Below are positions 49,701 through 62,500 of a DNA stretch of 64,000 nucleotides, piece after piece. Source of the stretch: Vespa crabro (taxonomy: Eukaryota; Arthropoda; Insecta; Hymenoptera; Vespidae); contig NC_060960.1 of assembly GCF_910589235.1 (NCBI RefSeq), positions 3,941,839-4,005,838 on the forward strand. Reading direction: 5' to 3'. Under the pieces are notes generated by a model. The model was not told where the DNA came from. It saw only the letters and a program-made list of their open reading frames with translations, and did not search any database. Every line of letters starts with the position of its first letter. The first letter of the stretch is position 1. The position numbers and the translations under genes were made by a program.

Positions 49701-52700
49701 CCTTCTATCCATTGAGTGGTCCCGCTAAATTTGGCTTATCTATTAAAAACAATGATGTAAAGAATTATCATTTTAAAATTTATTATAACACAAAGGTTCC
49801 GGATGCCCGTTCCTTGGAAATTTTATTCGATACACCTAACAGCAAAACGAACAGGCGAATTTCTTTGCTCTTAGAAGGTGGTTTTCAACCGGATAAATAC
49901 ATCAAGGCAGACCTCAATTTACCTCTCAAAAAGGCTTCGGCTTTAGTTATCCTGAAAAACAGACCTGAGGAACAAACATTTTCGATTACTGTTCACAATG
50001 ATCTTATCGAATATTCTCTTCGTGCTGGACTTCTCGCGAATGGCAATAAGTACAAGCCTGTATTGGAATATAAAGTACCGGAACATATCGAAAAATTGTC
50101 AGGCACGAAGATTGGAGTTAAGGGTGGACAAGATGGTCAATTATATAACGTCGATGGTATCGTGAGTATTAACGACCATGAAGATGGCAAAAAGTACACA
50201 TTTGAGAATGTTGGCATCACGGCTGCTGGCAGAAAGATAATTAGTCTTGACGGATTCGCGGTTTCCACACTTAACAAAGCAATCGTCGATGTAAAACTTA
50301 GTTATGGGGATGAGAATTTAAGCTTAAAATTGGATGGTAATAGACTAGGTGAAAAAAATTATTTGGTTAAATTGACAGCTGTGCCATCCAGAGATCCAAA
50401 TGTTGGATTTAGCGCTACATGGAAATACCAAAGGCAACCACACGAATTTGAGCAGAAGTTAGTTTTTATTCACGGTGTTGATCCAAATTCTGAAATCAAT
50501 CGTTTCACTTTGAGCCAACACGCTGTGTACAAATTGATTCCATCTGATTTCGTTTTATCTGGATATACAAAAATAACATATCCTGCTATGAAGGCACTTT
50601 TGAAACTGGAAGGTAAATTAACCGACGCATCGGTTGACGGAGACGTCGAAATAAAATACGAAAAATTCCAATTTGGTTCTGAATTGTCCGGGAAAATCAA
50701 TATGGTTAAAAAAGGCGACTACGAGGTCGAATTAGAGATTGAACTTCTGGAGAATAAAATTGAATTAAAGTCGAAGCGTACGGTCCTTGAATTAAGAAAA
50801 AAGAGCGAGTTCAAGAACTCTCTTAAACTATCGCCAGGTGGTAAATATGAGGTTAATGGTGTCGTCGTTCACGATTTAAATAAAAATCATATTAATTTAC
50901 AATTGGATGGTATTCTCAATTTAAATAACAAAATTGTTACAATTGATACTGCTATCGAAACAAATTCGGGTAATCTTAATACCCGAGGTATCGTTACCGT
51001 TGATGGGAATAAATACCTAGAGTTCGTTCTGAAAAGTCACAGTAATCAACATCTCAATGGAAACTTAAATTTTAATTTGAAAAACTACCTGAACGCTGTA
51101 GGACAATTAAGCTACCAAAATGGCAAAGGAAATGGACGTATTATAATCGATATTCCTAAGTACAATCGCAAGATCGAGGGACACGGAGATTTAACCGTTT
51201 CTGGATCACAATATGCACTTAATGTTGAATTGTTGTCTGATGCAGGCAAAGATCCAAATAAACGCATCAAATTGTCATCTTTGTCTGACATAACAAAGAC
51301 ATCGATTGATACAAAGAATATTCTTGAAGTATTCTCATCTAAACTAGAATTAAACGTAAAAGGTGAACTAAAAGGTACACTACAGAACGGTGAATTAACG
51401 ATCAATGCTGATACCCTTCTACCAAATGGACGATATATAGTTTTTTCCAATAAACTAGAATCCGACAAAAAAGAAAACAAATACAATATTAAGATGCAAT
51501 CTGAAATAATAGATCACGTTACAAAAGACGGTAGTTCGCGGAAGATAATCTACAACGTCGATGTTAAAGATTTCAACGTTGAGTTGTTAATTTTCAATAA
51601 CAAAGGACAAGTAAAGTTCATCAATTTTGATGGACGTGATGTAGTAGTTGATATAGGTACGAAGAATCTTCCTATTGAAAATACGGATAAAAAAACCGGA
51701 GAAGTCTACATCAAACTATCGGGATCGCTTTTACCTAAACCCCTCGCATTTGGAATATCCAGTGATTATGGCAAAAGTGACGTCACATATAAAGTCCAAT
51801 CATCTCTTGGAAATGATTTTGAACTTACGGTACGTCAGTCAGCTCATATATTATTTTATTGTATAATTCCATCTTTTGAAATTAAGAATATATTAAATTA
51901 TACATTTGAACGATTTGTTTAACGTAATAGTAATTTGCAGGCAAATGGAGATTACGTTTTTGGTAATAAGGTAGACAAATCTTCCGTCTTCAATAATAAT
52001 GTAGAAATAAAACTGCCGTTTGAAAATTTACAAAATATCAAATATCATTGCACTTCTAAACTTCTCCTTCTTGAAAACAAAATGTTGGAGTATTCAAGTG
52101 TTGATGATCTTACATACAATAACGATAAAAATATTAAACTGAATACCTATGCGAAATATACATGCGATCATAATAACAATGAAGGTATTGGAAGGATTAA
52201 GTTGACTGCTCTGCAATTCTTACCTTTGACTATTGAAACGACTTTCAATAATGCCATCTCCGATGATATGGGAAAATGTTCTGCCTCAATGAAATTGTAT
52301 TATGGTGATAAAGGTGGAACATTGTCTTTTGACAGTGCATATGCTTCTGATCTATCAACGATTGACATAAACGCTAAAGCTACGACAACTATGGAAAAAT
52401 TGCAGAATATTGATCTTCATCTTAGTCACAAGGTATTTTAAATAAATTTTAAGAACATATCAAGGATGTATCACAACATTATAGTAACAATATTGCTATA
52501 TTAACTTTTTAGAGTAAACCAGACAACTATAGACAAACTGATGCCACCTTACAATTGGATAATGCTAAATATACATTGAGCACTGAAATTCGAAAAGACA
52601 AAATAACACCGATGATTCACTTTACTTTAACCAGCCCACAAGGTGTGACAGAATTATTATCTAAGTTTCAGAAAGTTGGTGATAATGATTACACAGGTGA

Positions 52701-55700
52701 TTTGAATTATCAATTTGAATTTTCGATTCGAAATATACGAATAACGAGTACACATACTTCAATGTTTATTTGATTTTTAGGTGAATGGAAAGTAAATACA
52801 CCGGTAGGATTTGTTAATGCCGATGCGCGAATCAACTTAGAAAGTGTTGATAACTTTTTAATTAACATCAACTTTGACAGCGATAAAATAAAAGAACGTA
52901 AGATTCATGCTGAGATAGCTAATAAGCCGACTGCTAAAACTGGAAGAAGGATTATCATCACTGTCACTAGTGATGGCAAAAATTTAATAACTGGAAGGTA
53001 TTTGTGATCGCATTACCTATTATTATTCATAATAAAAATAATATAAGAACATACTTCTAAAAATTCATGAAATTATGCTAAAAATAATCTGACATATCTA
53101 AGATTTTTTTATGTTCGCAGTACAAATTACAAAAAGCGCCAGGAAGAAGGCAAAATTATTGTAGAGGGTAATGGTAGCTTAAAAATCGGTGAAAATACAA
53201 GAAGTTCCTCTTTCAAATACACTCGTCAACAATTGACACATGAAACTGATGGTGAAGTTGGGGTAGCTATAATATTAAATGCAAATTTCGGACCATCCGC
53301 GATTGTTGGAGAAGTCAAACTTACGAATAAAGAAGTACACGTATTCAATAGTTATTGCGAGCAAAGTAAGGATTGTGCACATTTCAAACTTCAAGCCACT
53401 TTGGACTCCGATAGTGAGTATTTTAGAATCATCAGATCCATAATTTTAAAACATACATAATCAAATCTTTAAATCCAATTATTGAAATCGAATATATTTA
53501 AACCATGTTCTTTTAATATCGTCGTGAGCAATCTTATTATTATATATAATATTGTATAATTTAATAATTTATTTTTTCTCAGAAAAATCTTATTTCAAAC
53601 AACAACAAACGGTTGAATTCAACTTGAGGAAGTTCAACATACCTGCCGAATTTGGATTACAAATTAGCACTCAATATCTAAATGATAAGTTTGATCATAC
53701 AGCTAGTTTATATATGCACTCCACTAAAGATAAATCTCAATACACTTATCAACTGTACATTCACCCCAAAGAAGCTGGTAAGAATATGTTTTATTTATAA
53801 CATATATCTGATAATATTTTTAAAATATTCATCCATCGCATTTATGAACATTATTGTTTATAAGAAAATATAACTTTCTTTTATAATTACAGCTGCTATT
53901 CTAACTTTACCAAGCCGTGAATTAGCACTTGTTATAACATTGGATTTTCCTAAAATTAAGCAAACTGGATCATACAAATTAGAAATTTCTTCCTTCTTAG
54001 ATAGAAAAAATAGACCTACAGAAAAAACATGCTTATCTATTAACAGCGACGTAAATATTGATAAGAATAGTTTATCTCTTAATGGTGAAGCCAAATTTAC
54101 ATATCCATCACAGACAAAGGTATAATTATAATAAATTAGCATGTTAAGAAATAAATTAGACTTTTTCGAAAAACTAGATAATATTTTCCATATTCTTCTC
54201 AGGACATGGTAGTGAAAGGTAAACTACATAGTAACGGCCAAAATCTGTTGGATGCTAATGTGGATATTGATGTTTTCGCAAAAAAAACGCAAAAAATCAA
54301 TATTATAGCTAAAGTGTCAAATCTACCAATAACAGAGGGTTATAATCTAACTGGATTTTTGCAAGTACTTAGTAAAGGTCAACAACTCAACGTCGAACAT
54401 AAAACACATTTGACAATATCAAGCAATGAAATTAGTGCTGGTTCTATTTTTTCATACACGGATGTAAATCAGAAACCAAAGAGCATAGTAGAATTATTCT
54501 CTGCTAATCTCAATGAAGTTCATCTCTTGATAACTTCTCCCAACAAAGAGATCATTAGATCAGATGCAAAAATGGAATTTACTAAAAACTTACAGAAATT
54601 AAAAATAGAAATAGAAACTAATATTCTCGACGGAAATCCTTATGTTGCTAATTTGGAAGCAAAAGATTTCAATAATTTCAAATTTGTTCAATATGAAAAG
54701 AGTAAGTTAGGATTTAACGATATATATTTTTAATAATCTACTTTAAAAAATATATAACAAATGATCATATTTGTACAGGCAACCCTAATAATAAATTAAC
54801 TGCTAATGGCCATATTGTACTCGGTCAACTAGCTGAAGTTCATTCTGATTTTTACCAAAACAACAAAAAGAATAACTTATTCCACATCTTAGTACATCTT
54901 GATGAAAATAAATTTTTGAAACCTGATTTTGAATTTAACAAGGATAATCTAGAACATGTAGTGGTAATATACAATATTTATATGCAAATATATTTGTATA
55001 CTTTTTGCTATATGTTATATCTATACTAATTGCAACTTTATTTTTATTTTCACATAGGATTACACCCGAAATCGTATCCTTAATATAGCAAAACAAATGA
55101 AAGAAACTGCTACCGATATAGCTAAGGAAACTGTAACTGAGCTCAAGGATCTATTAGAACATGCTAAGAAAGCTCAACCAAATATACAAATACTTTTGGA
55201 CTATTACTCTAATGAATTAACTAAATTTAAAAACGAACTTCATGCTGACCAAATTATCCAAGAGATCCAAGTGACTTTGTAAGTAATTCTACAGCTAATA
55301 TATAAGCATTTCTTTAAATAATATCATTATATAATGTATGCAATTATGACAGGAACAAACACTTTGGATCAATTATTACTACGATCAATAATATTATTAA
55401 ACAAGTTTCGGAACAATTAAACGAGCTCTCGAAGCAATACATCGCAATTATTTCCAAACTTACTGAAGCAGTAAAAGCAATATACCCTCAAATACAAGAA
55501 TCTTATAATAAAATCTTCGAAGCATGCATGAATGTGTTAGATGCAACTGCTAATTTAGCTATAACTTATTTAAAAGCTGCCTTAAATATTATTAATAATC
55601 ACCAAAAAGAAATAAAAGAATTGGCTGTTATTGGAATGGAACTTGTTAAAGACATTGGCAAAATAATATTCAAAGCAGTTGATCAAATCAAGAAGGATGT

Positions 55701-58700
55701 TAATGAATTTATAACTTTGCTCATTAACCAAGCAAAGGCTTTACCCGTTTATGAAATTGTAAAAGAAAAATATAATAAGATTGTAAACTTCGAAATACCG
55801 GAGGCACTTACAAGCCCTGTTGAAGAACTTTGCAAAATAATAAAGACGATGTTACCAACGAAAGAATTACAAGATTTCTTTGGTTCAGTATGCGATTACA
55901 TAATGACGATTATCAAACGACAAAATGTACGTATCATTAGAGTACGATTTCTTACGAAATCTTAAGTAATTTACGTTACGATGAAAATTATTTTGTTTTA
56001 CATTTACAGCCTGACAATACTGCTCAACTTAATACAATTTACACAAAAGGTGTTAATGCACTTAAATCTTTAATCGATCTGTTGGAGACCCATTCGCTCT
56101 TGAATAATTTTCAAAATATTTTCAATATGAAAACACCAACCGACTTTAGTATTTTAACTAAATTACCTGGTATTTCTACGTTGAGAGTTTCAGTCTTGAA
56201 TCTTTTACGCAACGCCGAATTACCAACACCTCTTGATATTTACTACACATACGGGTATGCCCAAGATTGAATTTTGTAATTTTTTATTATCCAATGATAT
56301 GTATGTGTACCTTTCTCTTCCAATATTGTATTGTTTTATGATAATCTTCATTTAGGCCTACTCTGCATCTAACCAACATCGTGCCACCATTCAGCAAGAC
56401 AGGAACTATCATTGATGGAGGACACATTTTTACATTCGATGGAAATCATTTCACATTGCCTGGAACATGCAACTATATTTTAGTACAGGACATGCAAGAT
56501 GGAAATTTCTCTATTATCGCGAACTTACAAAATGGAGTTCTAGTCAGTGTAACTATTACCGAACCCAAAGAAAGTATCACACTAAAGAACAATGGAAACG
56601 TAAGTATATAATTGAAATATTTGGCCTTGAAAGACATAGCTACTGATCGCTTATTTACAAAAAAGACTTACGAAATAAATATATTTACAGATCTTAGTAA
56701 ATAACAAACCAGCGGATTATCCTGCCAGTACAAAAAATCTACAGGCCTTCCTAACTATACCAACAATAAATGTAAAATCTGCTTATGGTGTACACGTAAT
56801 TTGTAGTAGAAAAGCACCTATGATGTGTATAGTTCGAGTCTCTGGCTTTTACTTTAGCAAATTACGTGGGCTTCTTGGTGATGGCAACAACGAACCATAT
56901 GATGATTATACTTTGCCATCTGGAAAGGTACTATTGTCATATTATAAGTTCTATTGCTGAATTTTATATTTATTTATGGAATAATAGTGTAAATTCCATA
57001 ATATTGTCAGATTATTGAAGATCCAACTGAATTCGGAAATGCTTATAAGTTGAAAGGAGATTGTCCAGCAGCTACTGTTGTTAAAACTAGCGCACACGCT
57101 CCAATTTGTTCCGAATACTTCGCTAGTTCTTCTTCACCATTAAGGTACCTTATTGGTCATTTACCTTAAGATATTTATCTTAATTGTTCATGTTAGAATC
57201 AAACAAGAAAAGAAGATGTTTTACATTTTTATTACATATGTATATTAATGTTTCAGTTCCTGCTTCAAATACGTTAATGCGAAACACTACCAGGATGCTT
57301 GTGATCAGGCCGTTAGTGTCGGCGCTTCTGAGAAAGTAACTTGTTCGATTGCATTTGCGTACTACGCTGCTTGTTATGAACGTGATGTCTTTAGCATAAG
57401 CATTCCTCCTGTTTGCGGTATTTCTTATTCTTTATTGTACTTCTCTACCATAAATTAATTCAATGAAAATATTTATTTTTTTTTTATCAATGACAAACAA
57501 AATCGATAGAAAATAAATCAAAGCATTATTCTTTTAGTAAACTGCAAAGATGGCACAAATTCAATTGCTGTTGGTGATTCCTTCAAGGTTAAAATACCGA
57601 AGAAAGAAGCCGATATTATCTTTATAGTAGAAGAGGATATGCAAAATGAGAAAATTTTCAAGGATATGATCGCACCACTTATGACAGAATTGAGAGAAGA
57701 GTTAAAACAACAAGGCATAACGTGCGTATTATATTATAAATAATATTTTTAATTGTAGCAAATTTAAAAAAAAAAAATCAGTAGTAATAATTGAAATGCA
57801 TTTATAGCGACACTCATATTGGTCTCGTTGGCTTTGGCGAACACATGAACTGGCCACAACATTACACAACCGATGGCAGCACAAACATCGTGGGTGACGT
57901 AAAGAATATTAAATTCGAAGGAAAAAATCCAATTCTAAACCTACGAGTAATATAATTAAATTCATCTAACATAAAACATATCTATAAATAGTCCATAGTA
58001 TTACAGTCACTCACGTTTTTCTCATATTATAACTTTTAGGATGCTATTAAAGGAGACATAGAAACAAAATTGAAATATCTTAAGCAAAGATATGACGTTG
58101 AATTTGGTACTTTCAAATTAACCGATGCTTACGAACAAGCAATAAATTATCCATTCAGAACAGGAGCAGCTAAAGCTGTTGTCGGTGTTATCGTTAGTCC
58201 ATGCGAAAAGAGTCCTTTACCTATTTCAGTAAGTTTATTTTCTTAGAATCCATTCGGCCACTTTAATAATATTCCACTCCATTCTACCAATATTTAATAA
58301 AATAAATCTTAAATAGTTACAGCAATTGCGCTTACTTCTTGGACAAACGATATATCGTAATCTCGGATTGTCATACTACCATGTATGGTTCTCGAATGAC
58401 ACTCTGGTTTATGGAAAACCACAGAAGAATATTGTTGCTTATGATTGTGACAGTGTTTATACATTCTCTGACAGCAAAAAGAAACCATTAGAAGGAAGTA
58501 ACGAACTTAGAAATAACATGATTCTATCAACCAGTGACGTCTGTGCTGACTTTGCTATATCTGTAAGTATACATTTTACAGTCTTTTTTTATTTTATTTA
58601 ACGATCCACTTGATTAATAATTATTCCTTATAGTCTGGTGGAGCAGCATTTAGTTCGAACAATTTCTTGGAAGCGAAACCTAATCAAAAGAAACAATTCG

Positions 58701-58990
58701 TTCAAGTAGCCGCCCGAAAAATTATTAGTGGACTTGTTAATACCGAATTTGAAGAGGAATGCGTATGTAAACAAAGCCACGGATTATTTGCTAAACCGTA
58801 TTGCAAAATTGTAAACAAGAGAGAGAAAGAACCTCTGACGGTATGTAAAATCCTACGAAATGAAAAAATTATTATTGACGAATTTATACTAAAATTTATA
58901 AACAAAAATACATCGATTAAAAATATGAGTAATATTTTATCTCCATTTATCTTGTTACAGAGGCACACTAAGGGTGGAGTTAAGGGCTAG
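42998..58990 (+). CDS. apoLpp: Apolipophorin I/II precursor (insect lipophorin apoprotein)
   Basis: Twenty-six exons splice in phase: 42998-43076, 46208-46234, 46317-46501, 46621-46803, 47252-51829, 51941-52432, 52513-52696, 52781-52997, 53121-53413, 53583-53777, 53893-54119, 54203-54701, 54779-54963, 55058-55278, 55353-55926, 56010-56254, 56356-56599, 56691-56927, 57011-57144, 57257-57417, 57538-57721, 57808-57946, 58040-58228, 58323-58562, 58634-58840, 58961-58990. The sum is 10,149 nt, 3,382 residues, close to the usual apolipophorin length. Domains: signal peptide (1-25), vitellogenin/LPD N-domain (about 40-600), furin-type RMKR at 716-719 separating apoLp-II from apoLp-I, beta-rich lipid-binding body, helix-rich segment (about 2449-2713), VWFD domain (about 2795-2955) and Cys-containing C-terminus. 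It carries lipids in haemolymph and is secreted from fat body. It belongs to the large lipid transfer protein family, with vitellogenin, apoB and MTP. Confidence 0.97.
43697..43735. repeat. apoLpp: (TA)n microsatellite in apoLpp intron 1
   Basis: About 18 TA units. Confidence 0.95.
45093..45119. repeat. 11-bp perfect inverted repeat in apoLpp intron 1
   Basis: GCCGCAAATAA and TTATTTGCGGC face each other across 5 nt. The GC-containing tips make it stand out in AT-rich DNA. A forkhead-type site follows 16 nt later. Confidence 0.6.
46208..46234 (+). CDS. apoLpp: apoLpp microexon 2 (27 nt)
   Basis: This microexon has acceptor tttcag|AA and donor AAAG|gtaagt. It adds KKCNLGCHK with two cysteines just after the signal peptide. 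Phases fit both neighbours (1 in, 1 out). Confidence 0.88.
47252..51829 (+). CDS. apoLpp: apoLpp exon 5: giant exon, N-domain to beta-rich body
   Basis: A single 4,578-nt phase 0/0 exon covers residues 159-1684. It holds the helical part of the lipovitellin-like N-domain, the RMKR furin motif at 48,923-48,934 and the start of the open beta-sheet lipid pocket. It has acceptor cacctag|ACT and donor ACG|gtacgt. Beyond the donor the frame runs only to 51,922, so that apparent extension is intronic. Confidence 0.96.
55058..55926 (+). CDS. apoLpp: apoLpp exons 14-15: helix-rich apolipoprotein segment
   Basis: Two exons (55058-55278, 55353-55926) encode residues 2449-2713. They are rich in Lys, Glu, Leu and Ile with heptad-like spacing (e.g. 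MKETATDIAKETVTELKDLL). This suits long amphipathic helices that lie on a lipid surface. The rest of the protein is mostly beta-rich. Confidence 0.9.
56356..57417 (+). CDS. apoLpp: apoLpp exons 17-20: VWFD domain and Cys-rich follow-on
   Basis: Exons 56356-56599 and 56691-56927 encode the von Willebrand factor D-like domain, with GGHIFTFDGNHFTLPGTCNY near its start and GLLGDGNNEPYDD near its end. Exons 57011-57144 and 57257-57417 add a Cys-containing region (residues about 2956-3053). The same order is found in insect apolipophorins and vitellogenins. Confidence 0.92.
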
Positions 58991-59149
58991 AGTCGTCTCG
59001 TAATAGTAGAGACTATTATTATTAAATAATCAAAATGTATTTGCTTATTAAGCTATTACTAATGTATTTAGTAATATGTAAAATTGTCATTTAAGATTCA
59101 CTCTTATTTTATATAAAATGTCGAAGCACCATGAAAACATAAATAACAT

Positions 59150-59155
59150 AATAAA
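59150..59155 (+). terminator. apoLpp: Probable apoLpp poly(A) signal
   Basis: AATAAA lies 160 nt past the apoLpp stop codon and before the convergent FIRRM gene. It is the first well-placed canonical signal. Confidence 0.5.
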
Positions 59156-59390
59156 TTCGATATTATAATTGTTAAACAGATGTGTTATTAATTGTTTACA
59201 AGTCAGTCTCTTTGTCTAAATAATTAAATGTAAATGACATGTAAATGTCTTTAAATGTGTGTGCGCATATCTTGAATATATACATATGTAATATATTCTC
59301 CTGCGACTGTGAATTAACTCAAACAATTTAGATTTATTTCAGTATTAAATAATGCCATAATAATATATTATGTATATCAAAAATATAAAC

Positions 59391-59396
59391 TTTATT
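59391..59396 (-). terminator. Probable FIRRM poly(A) signal
   Basis: TTTATT on the + strand reads AATAAA on the minus strand, about 170 nt past the FIRRM stop codon. Together with the apoLpp signal it leaves roughly 0.2 kb between the two convergent 3' ends. Confidence 0.45.
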
Positions 59397-59564
59397 ATGC
59401 ATCAAATAGCCAATAGAAAAGTCAAGATTCTTATATGTAGTATAAAATTCTATCAAATGCTATGATATATTGCAATTTTTTAATTGCTAATAATAAAGCA
59501 CAGGTTTTAAATGTTTGTAATGTATTTACAATATGATTATCTATATATGACTTATTTCAACAAA

Positions 59565-62500
59565 TTACTCAGTAAGCATTGTGAGCACAGCTCGCAAATT
59601 TCGTAAAGTAGCATCATTGATATCACTTTTTCGTTTTATAATACTTTCTAACTCATTGCATATCTTATTTACACGTTCGTTCAGTTCTTTCGACATATTT
59701 TCATATTTCATTTTCTCTGATTCTATCCTTGGTATTTTTACCTCTTTCTTAGAATCTTGGAAAACCACACATATATGCTTCGTATTGTCGTTCTTAGATT
59801 CTTTGATTAAACACATCAAATAAGATTTAACATTTAAAATATCTTGCAATTTATAATATTGTGTATAAGATAAATATGCAGGCACGGAATCGCAAATCGT
59901 TAATTTTCTGGAAATCGCATTTGCAACCTTTGCCACAAGTTCTTCGTTAGGACACATATGTGCCAAACGATCGAAACTTTCGAGCATTTCTTGAGACACC
60001 CATGGATTTTCATCCTCTAACAATCTGCAATTTAGCTCTGCGAACCCGTTGATCACTTTAGGTTGGGCATTCTTAAATGTCATAGCTAAATCTTCTATAT
60101 AATACGCTATCTTTATTTTTGCATGAGGTAATGCGTGCAAAGATAAATTAGCTATAGCATTTAAAATCTAAAAAAAAAAAAAAAGAAAACAATTGTATAG
60201 ATCGATGTTTATTCTTGTTCTTCAAATACGAAATTAAGAGAATTATACATACAGAATCTTGATAAAAAAAGTCGTGTTGAGTACCATCAAGTACATTTAT
60301 AGAAAAATCAGATAATATGAATGAATATCTATAATCGCATCCTTCAATGATATTTGTAATAAAATTCCATAATTTGGATATAACATCGATCATTTCTTTT
60401 TCCGTTATATTGCAAAATTTGCTCGCTGCTGGTATTAATTTTGTCTACGATAAAAATAATATAAATAAAAACACAAATTCATACTTGATATAAAAAAAAT
60501 TTACCATTAAGATCTTTAAACTATATTTACCAATTGAAACCAATGTCTAGCACTAGGCTGTTGTAAAAAATTGTCGATTAAATTTGAAATGTTTGTAACA
60601 CTAAAAGCTAAGCGTTCGCATATAATCATACGTGTTTTGTATGGTAACAATCGTGAAAAAGGTAACCATAAACATGCATCTATATCATCTAATTCGAATA
60701 CTACAGAATGCTTTTCGTTTTCTGGCAATAAAGTATAAAGTCTACTAATTAAATTCTTTAAAACACACACTTCAAGAGAATTGCGACGTTCGGCCAAAAT
60801 GGCATATGTGTGCATTAAATATTTCACGTGAGAACTACATAAATACGGTGAGCTATAACTGAAAGAAAAAAAATAATATGTTCTAAATTACAAATAATAA
60901 TTCGATATAGTTAGAAAATAATATATAATAATATATAATAATTAAATATTATTAAGAAATGATTAACTAACCGTCCTATGCAATACCAAACGTCAGAACT
61001 AAGTAAGGAATTCCAAAAAATTCCGCTCAAAAGATTTTTTAGTAATATCTTTTCAACAATATGGAAATTTTCACAAGGCATAGAAATAATAAATTTGCAA
61101 ATCGATACCAAAGTTGCTGTATAAAGATCGATCGGACCTGCTTTTTCTTCGAAGTTGTAATTGCTTGAGAGCTGCAATTCTCCAACACAAAGTTCTTCTT
61201 GCACTTCGTAAAAAAATATGTTATTGTAGAACAAAAATCATACAAATGCATAAAAATAATCTAAATTACTATTTATAAAAAAATATAATCACTTACAATA
61301 ATCAAAATTTGTGAACATAATGTCGAGTACTGATTGTGTTTCTAAGATCCACTTACAGTATTTATCATAAGGAATAGTGTTTATTGCTTTCAAAATTGCA
61401 AGTGTTAGTAAATGGAAACCTAATTTATCAACATCCTCTTTTAGTCTATATTGAAAATAAATCTAAAATAGTTTAATGTAAGATAAAAAAATTCAGTTAT
61501 CTAATAAAAAGTAATAATACTCAAGAAATTAACGAACTTGGTTAAAGTTGCTATTTTTCAAAAGAATATTTAGAAGAAGGATTGTTCCTGATGATATATT
61601 ATTATTCAGCATATCAACTGCTATACTGTCCATTAAGAAAGCAGTATACCTAGATTAAACAATGCATATTTTCTGCATTATCTTCTAAACCAGTATATTA
61701 TGTTTTACATAAATTTAGAAAAAGTTAAAAAAATGATATACTTATGTAGGTGCAATAGAAGTTCAACCAATGTAAAGAGAATATCATTACTTAAATATTT
61801 ACAGTAAGCTGAAGTCAATTTAGTAATGATATTTAAAATTATACTAGCACCTTTTAATGTCCTTTCTTCGTTTTTACTGTTTGGATCCTGATTATAAAGT
61901 AAATATAAATAAACTTTCACAATTACAACTCAAATAATAATAAAAAGAAATGATAATACTAATACCAAAATTGTGGAATATAAAATATTGGTTTCCTTTG
62001 TAATTTGTTGAAATGATGTAATAACGTTTTCTGGAGATGTTGTTTTGATATCACTGCAATAAGTTATAGCTAATTTAGCAAAAGATGTTGTTGTTCCCAC
62101 AAAAGTTTTTAAATCTAGACCATGTGAACTTGCAGCAATAGCACCAAGTAATTTTGTTACTATATAATAAAATAAGCAAAAAGTGATTATTCAAGAAACA
62201 AGATTAATTGTAACTTTTATTTACATGCTATGTATTAAAAAACATAAACCCTATAAAATTATGTACCGTTTAATAATGATGCCATCTCAGATTCTATATT
62301 CACATCATAAATAATGACATCTTCTAAAATAGTCAAAAATATTTTAAGAATTCCACTTGCTTTTCGGAAAAGACTCATTAATTCCTTCGATAAATCTTTG
62401 AAAATTTTTCCATAAATATGTGAACTAAAAAATAATAATTTTAGTATAGGAAAATTTATAAAATTAAAAAAAGAAAAATAATAATTAATTAATTCAGTAA

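Noticed and set aside
59194..59201. Second TTGTTTAC forkhead-type site after apoLpp
   Set aside because: It is an isolated 8-mer in AT-rich 3' sequence, expected by chance in 64 kb.
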